Below are positions 60,601 to 64,000 of a stretch of DNA of 64,000 nucleotides, in pieces. Numbering within the stretch: position 1 is the first letter of the stretch; each line of letters starts with the position of its first letter. The notes beneath the pieces are model-generated. The model saw only the letters and a list, made by a program, of their open reading frames with translations, was not told the DNA's origin and did not search any database. A program made the translations under genes and the position numbers. Source of the DNA: Burkholderia sp. Bp9142 (GTDB lineage Bacteria; Pseudomonadota; Gammaproteobacteria; Burkholderiales; Burkholderiaceae); contig NZ_QTPP01000040.1 of NCBI RefSeq assembly GCF_003853415.1, positions 1-64,000 on the forward strand, given 5' to 3'.

Positions 60601-63600
60601 AACACGCTCGACGGGCAGAAGGCGCACGACGCGTTCATCAAGGTCGGCGGCCCGTCGTACTTCCAGGAATTCGGGCCGGCGGGCTTCCACGTGTCGATCG
60701 GCTTCGCGAATCCGAAGGTCATCAATGACCGGCTGCCCGTCGTCTGCACCGGCAGGACGTGCAACAACGCGGTGTCGGGCCAGGTCACGAACCTGCACTA
60801 CAGCCGTCCGCCGAACGAGAACCTTTATAGCTCGGGCTCGCGCGATTCGCTGGGCTTTACGCAGTGCTACGTGAGTATCGGCGACACGGACGGCGAGGAC
60901 ATCGCGTTCACCAAGTGCGACGCCGACGGCAAGTTCTCGTTCGCGGGGCTGCCCGACGGCACGTTCCGGATCACGATCTTCGATCAATGGAACGACCAGA
61001 TCGTTGACGGACTGGCGACGGCGGTGCAGCTCGCGGGCGGCCAGAGCAAGGACCTGGGCCAGCTCGCGGTGCTGCAGTGGCACACGAACCTGTACACGCG
61101 GAGCTTCATGGACCTGAACGGCGACGGCGTCTCGCAGGACAGCGAGCCCGGGCTGACGCTCGTGCCGACCAACATCCGGTTCCGCGACGGCAGCTATTCG
61201 AACTTCAACAACACGGACCTGAACGGCTTCGCCGGATTCAACGAAGTGTTCCCGCTGTTCAACTGGTATGTGGTCGAGGCCGATACGACGCGCTTCAAGC
61301 AGACGGGCGTGCACGTGGTCTATGACGCGGGCGGGCCGGTCGACGGCACGACCGGCGGAGGCAGCTCGAACATCGCGGCGAACTTTGCGAACACGACGGA
61401 AACCTCGACGGGGCAGTTGCCGGCGAACCTGCGCGTGCCGGGGGCCGTGTATTGCGACAATGCCGACTGCGGTGCCGGCCAGCGGACGGGCACGACGCCG
61501 TCGACCGGCCGGGTCGATCCGCCGTGGGTGACCACGGAGGGCTGGCAGGGCTTCTCGGGCCAGAACTCGTTCATCGAGTTCGGCAAGAAGGCCTTCGGCC
61601 CGACCGAGAACGGCGGCATCAAGGGTGAAGTGATCTACGCGTCGACGCGGCCGTTCGACGATCCCGCGCTGCTCCTCCACACGAGCTGGACGCCGGACAT
61701 TCCGAACGTGACGGTCAACCTGTATCAGGAGAGCACGGCCGCGGACGGCACGCAGAGCCTGACGCTGGTCGACACGACGAAGACCTCGAGCTGGGACGAC
61801 TGGGCGCAAGGCTTCCGTTCCGACGGCGCCACGCCGAACATGAACTGCCCGGGACAGGAAGCGAGCGACCCGTTCTACGCGGTCACGCTGAAGAACAGCC
61901 CCCAGTGGCTCGATCCACAGCATCGCGCGCTGCCGTACAACGCGCAGTACAAGTGCTACGACGGCATGCACGCGTTCAACCAGGTGCAGCCGGCGCCTTA
62001 CGACGGGATGTACCAGTTCCCGAGCGTGACGGCCAGGAACCTGCAGAGCGGCCTGCCTACCGCCACGAACTGCAAGATCTGCGTGGCTAACCCGTCGGGC
62101 GACGGCACGCAGATGCTGCCGGCCGGTAAGTACGTGGTCGAAGTGATCGTGCCGCCCGGGTACGAGCTGGTGAAGGAGGAGGACAAGAACATCCTGATCG
62201 GCGACAACTACATCGCGCCGGTCTCGCAGCAGTTCGGCGGGCTCGGCACCATCTTCATCCTGCCCGACCAGGCGGCGATGAATTCGACCTTCAACCCGAC
62301 CAATGCGCAGAACCCGACGACGGATCTCGGTTCGTTGCCGCGGCACGAAGGCGACACCGGCAGCGTCGAGACGTTCTGGCCGTGCGTCGGCGAGCTGCGC
62401 ATCGTGCCCGACTACATCAGCCTGTTCCCGGGCTCGCAGGAAGTCGCGCCGTTCGCGGGCGCCTCGCGGCACCTGTGCGATCGCAAGGAAGTGACGCTGA
62501 CCAACGAGATGTCGGTGCTGGCGAAGTTCTGGCTGTTCAGCTCGACGCACGTCGCCGCGCACTACACCGGCTTCATGCTGGACGACTTCTCGTCGGAATT
62601 CGACCCGTATTCGCCGCAGTTCGGCGAGAAGTTCGCGGTGCCGAACGTGCCGATCTCGATCAAGGATTTCGGCGGCAACGAAGTCGCGCGCACCTACTCG
62701 GATTCGTGGGGCATCTTCAACGGGCTCAACTATTCGACCTGGGAGGTCAACCCGCCGAATCCGACGGGTTACGCGCCGACCATGATGGTGGCCTGCATGA
62801 ACGATCCGGACATGCCCGACCCGGCGCATCCGGGCCGGACGATTCGCGACCCGCTGTTCAATCCCGGGTACAGTCAGTTCTGCTACGAGATTCCGTTCAT
62901 GCCGGGGCAGACGCAGTACATGGATACGCCGGTCGTGCCGGTGCAGGCGTTCGCGGAAGGCTACAACCCGCCCGACTGCGCGTATCCGGACGCCACGCCG
63001 GCGATCGCCAGCGTGACCGGCGATGCGAGCGGCGGGGGCGCGGGGCCGTGGGTCAGCGCGCCCGGCCACCGGCTGACGATCAACGCGCTCGGCGACCAGC
63101 CCGTGTCCAACAACGCGTACAACGGGCCGGCGGCGAGCACGACGCCGTTCAACCAGAAGTTCGTCACGCGCCACTACGGCTTCGGCAACCGGCCTGCGTC
63201 ATGTTCGGCCGGGCCGTGCCAGAACGTCACGATCGGCGGCCTGCCGGCGGTGGTGACGTCGTGGAGCGATACGCAGATCCAAGTCATCGTCCCGCCCTTG
63301 CTCGGGCCGCAGGGTGCCTGCACGATCCAGCAGCGCGGCGTCGCGACGCCGACCGGCTGCGGCGAGCTCGTCATCACGGCCGCCAACGGCAAGCGTTCCG
63401 TCGATACGGTCACCGTCACGGTGGGCGGCAAGCCGCCGACCTACGTCGGCGGCGAGAATGCGACGGGCGACGCGCTGCAGCAGGCGATCAACAACGCGAC
63501 GCCGGGCGACATGATCGTCGTCGGCCCGGGCACCTACAACGAGATGCTGGTGATGTGGAAGCCGGTCCGGCTGCAGGGCGTCGGCGCGCCGTCGGTGGTC

Positions 63601-64000
63601 GTCAACGCGAACACCCACCCGTCGGGCAAGATGGACACCTGGCGCAAGCTGGTCGATTGCCTGTTCGGCGTGGCGATGAATGGCGCGATGATCTCGAGCA
63701 CGAATCCGTTCGATCCGAACGATCCGTCCAATGCCTTCTGCACGGCGAAGATGCGACGCCAGGTCGATCCGATTCCGTTCGAGCCGATCGTCGGCTGGGA
63801 CAGCAACCTCAACGGCAACCTCGGCGAAATGCTGCTCGAGCCGTCGCTGATGGGCGCCTATGAAGGCGCGGGCATCACGGTGCTGGCCAAGGGCGTGCGG
63901 GACGTGCTGGTGGGCGGCGTACGGCAGCCCGATCCGAACTGCACCGCGAACGGCATCTGCACGCCGCTCGCGGGGCCGACCCTGCGCCAGCCGAACCCGC
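57631..64000 (+). CDS. giant exported cupredoxin/adhesin-like protein (partial, runs off window)
   Basis: At least 2,123 residues, open to the window edge. Signal peptide (LLKAGAVASILLATGEAAFA). Residues about 30-400 resemble a cupredoxin pair (SGTHPSIQGPMGLYGVLVV) without copper His. About 410-620 are bacterial Ig/cadherin-like repeats (GGTVSLNPDGTFTYVPNSGT and GGTVTVNPDGSFTAVPTTPP). About 830-1250 are SdrD B/Cna B-like units with a calcium-type loop (MDLNGDGVSQD near 1160). About 1800-1900 is an IPT/TIG-like unit (VTIGGLPAVVTSWSDTQIQVIVPP), and from about 1945 a right-handed beta-helix start (DALQQAINNATPGDMIVVGPGTYNEM). It is 17 bp after protein 2, in the same operon, and probably surface-bound or secreted. 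Confidence 0.85.
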   Translation, partial: MRANQFKAMLVDLLKAGAVASILLATGEAAFAQSVTLTAKATTAALPDGQPVPMWGYTCSAAATAPATCAAANPGAGANWSPVVITVPPGPLTISLTNSLPASVPTSLVIVGQLGGGLGTTATSTASPTHPTQTATTWPIAGTGSGATFTPPPQGPRVQSFSTEVAKGATTTLTWSNLRPGTYLIESGTHPSIQGPMGLYGVLVVRTPPTAGGRSLAYPNIPYDADVPLVLSEIDPVQNAAVAAAVATAGFSETKVWSGLSGGCGDSKSASFGTCYPPAVNYDPRYYLINGVAFDRTHPNASAFPAAAPVTTGQVLLRFVNAGLRMHVPSVVGAQTGTAGNSGFSLVAEDGNPLPGAPRVQSTVFMPAGKTYDVMINAPAQNAPALPVYDRQLSLSTDNHRDGGMQAYVSVNNGALPTAGGQNVVANPDKYFLVAGNPLTVADPVKGVIANDVGVYGVQIKTPPSGGTVSLNPDGTFTYVPNSGTTSDAFEYQVNGNPNIHTTVTLAACTAAANCLSGPPVASDASYTSNIASRLQIGAPGLTAYGKDPAGLALTATLAGSVTGGTVTVNPDGSFTAVPTTPPVGAVNATVTFKYTVVNSQNTASAPATATVTFLGGSGLAVKVLDAPSTAPGKTPVQLSDYRWIIEEDRTFQIDPRCQVNVTPRPAGCPALPVPSLGTNFHSSYMPVIAAGCVGTVACESKQTVYDPKTNTHIPAVCDVGNGVCRTNASQQVPVDPSQVALDPTKRYYISVLPGDAGNSFSAGAGAPQPVDPNNPTGPQRQFSIAQDCPSGPGGADFAPGTGTCGHTMGGAPIAPAQKNVNVLVQETPLQTAKISVFVFEDDAPVNGEVDVSGGTDEFGTAHEPGLGGFEIKLFDDAGGTGDATGQMTYDMFNMPLSNSLQGTLDPLTGLDACPISRQADTFDPVTGKLTGTDGLVGMIPTCPKYESDGKTLSPLVGQAVIANMMPGRYGVVATPAADRISRGEEWLQTNTLDGQKAHDAFIKVGGPSYFQEFGPAGFHVSIGFANPKVINDRLPVVCTGRTCNNAVSGQVTNLHYSRPPNENLYSSGSRDSLGFTQCYVSIGDTDGEDIAFTKCDADGKFSFAGLPDGTFRITIFDQWNDQIVDGLATAVQLAGGQSKDLGQLAVLQWHTNLYTRSFMDLNGDGVSQDSEPGLTLVPTNIRFRDGSYSNFNNTDLNGFAGFNEVFPLFNWYVVEADTTRFKQTGVHVVYDAGGPVDGTTGGGSSNIAANFANTTETSTGQLPANLRVPGAVYCDNADCGAGQRTGTTPSTGRVDPPWVTTEGWQGFSGQNSFIEFGKKAFGPTENGGIKGEVIYASTRPFDDPALLLHTSWTPDIPNVTVNLYQESTAADGTQSLTLVDTTKTSSWDDWAQGFRSDGATPNMNCPGQEASDPFYAVTLKNSPQWLDPQHRALPYNAQYKCYDGMHAFNQVQPAPYDGMYQFPSVTARNLQSGLPTATNCKICVANPSGDGTQMLPAGKYVVEVIVPPGYELVKEEDKNILIGDNYIAPVSQQFGGLGTIFILPDQAAMNSTFNPTNAQNPTTDLGSLPRHEGDTGSVETFWPCVGELRIVPDYISLFPGSQEVAPFAGASRHLCDRKEVTLTNEMSVLAKFWLFSSTHVAAHYTGFMLDDFSSEFDPYSPQFGEKFAVPNVPISIKDFGGNEVARTYSDSWGIFNGLNYSTWEVNPPNPTGYAPTMMVACMNDPDMPDPAHPGRTIRDPLFNPGYSQFCYEIPFMPGQTQYMDTPVVPVQAFAEGYNPPDCAYPDATPAIASVTGDASGGGAGPWVSAPGHRLTINALGDQPVSNNAYNGPAASTTPFNQKFVTRHYGFGNRPASCSAGPCQNVTIGGLPAVVTSWSDTQIQVIVPPLLGPQGACTIQQRGVATPTGCGELVITAANGKRSVDTVTVTVGGKPPTYVGGENATGDALQQAINNATPGDMIVVGPGTYNEMLVMWKPVRLQGVGAPSVVVNANTHPSGKMDTWRKLVDCLFGVAMNGAMISSTNPFDPNDPSNAFCTAKMRRQVDPIPFEPIVGWDSNLNGNLGEMLLEPSLMGAYEGAGITVLAKGVRDVLVGGVRQPDPNCTANGICTPLAGPTLRQPNP

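Noticed and set aside
57610..63174. 1,854-codon open frame on the minus strand opposite the giant exported protein
   Set aside because: Product is almost only Arg, Val, Ala, Asp, His and Gly, as expected for the complement of very G+C-rich coding DNA. The plus-strand frame has a signal peptide, ribosome site and domains.

Overview
The window looks like chromosomal DNA of a Burkholderia-type betaproteobacterium. This is inferred from high G+C, strong C/G third-position use in core-like genes such as the 755-residue malic enzyme, and the gene families present; it was not tested by comparison. Three kinds of DNA alternate: a metabolic accessory block (1-23.2 kb), a core-like malic enzyme gene (23.7-26.0 kb), a lower-G+C mosaic of mobile and defence-like DNA (26.2 to about 54 kb), and a very G+C-rich secreted multicopper-oxidase operon that runs off the right edge (54.4-64 kb).

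Region 1 (1-23.2 kb) is a catabolic gene collection. It holds an HpcH/HpaI aldolase, a D-2-hydroxyacid dehydrogenase, an OtnK-type four-carbon sugar-acid kinase, three aldehyde dehydrogenases, an MmgE/PrpD protein, a zinc alcohol dehydrogenase, two 3-hydroxyisobutyrate-dehydrogenase-like proteins (one lacking catalytic residues), a GMC oxidoreductase, a cupin, two MFS transporters and two LysR regulators. The enzymes fit uptake of an alcohol or polyhydroxy acid, stepwise oxidation through aldehyde to acid, phosphorylation and aldol cleavage, but the substrate cannot be named. Four intergenic gaps share a 42-bp element with strictly conserved internal spacing.

Region 2 (26.4-37.4 kb) is a putative defence island. 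A tyrosine recombinase lies at the left and a decayed fragment of a related recombinase at the right. Between them a WYL-domain (CapW/BrxR-like) regulator faces a compact, overlapping operon: a triple ubiquitin-like protein, an E2-like protein, a JAB-E1 fusion, a protein with an apparently intact kinase/phosphotransferase core, and a DUF6527-type zinc protein. An HNH nuclease gene follows separately. This is the strongest candidate for an unusual system: a bacterial ubiquitin-like conjugation pathway with an embedded kinase.

Region 3 (37.3-41.6 kb) contains a 60-bp near-perfect palindrome, other repeats, a complete IS21-family insertion sequence (37964-40510, 5-bp target duplication TTTCG) and a two-gene cassette of unknown function. 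Region 4 (41.6-53.8 kb) has 2 kb of AT-richer, gene-poor DNA with hairpins and then a Tn7-like transposition module: an unknown gene, tnsA, tnsB, tnsC and two tniQ/tnsD-type genes. No Cas genes or CRISPR array are visible. I could not find both transposon ends.

Region 5 (54.4-64 kb) encodes two exported multicopper-oxidase-like proteins and a giant exported protein of more than 2,100 residues. The four His-x-His copper motifs of a normal multicopper oxidase appear to be shared between the first two proteins, which suggests a split, heteromeric enzyme.
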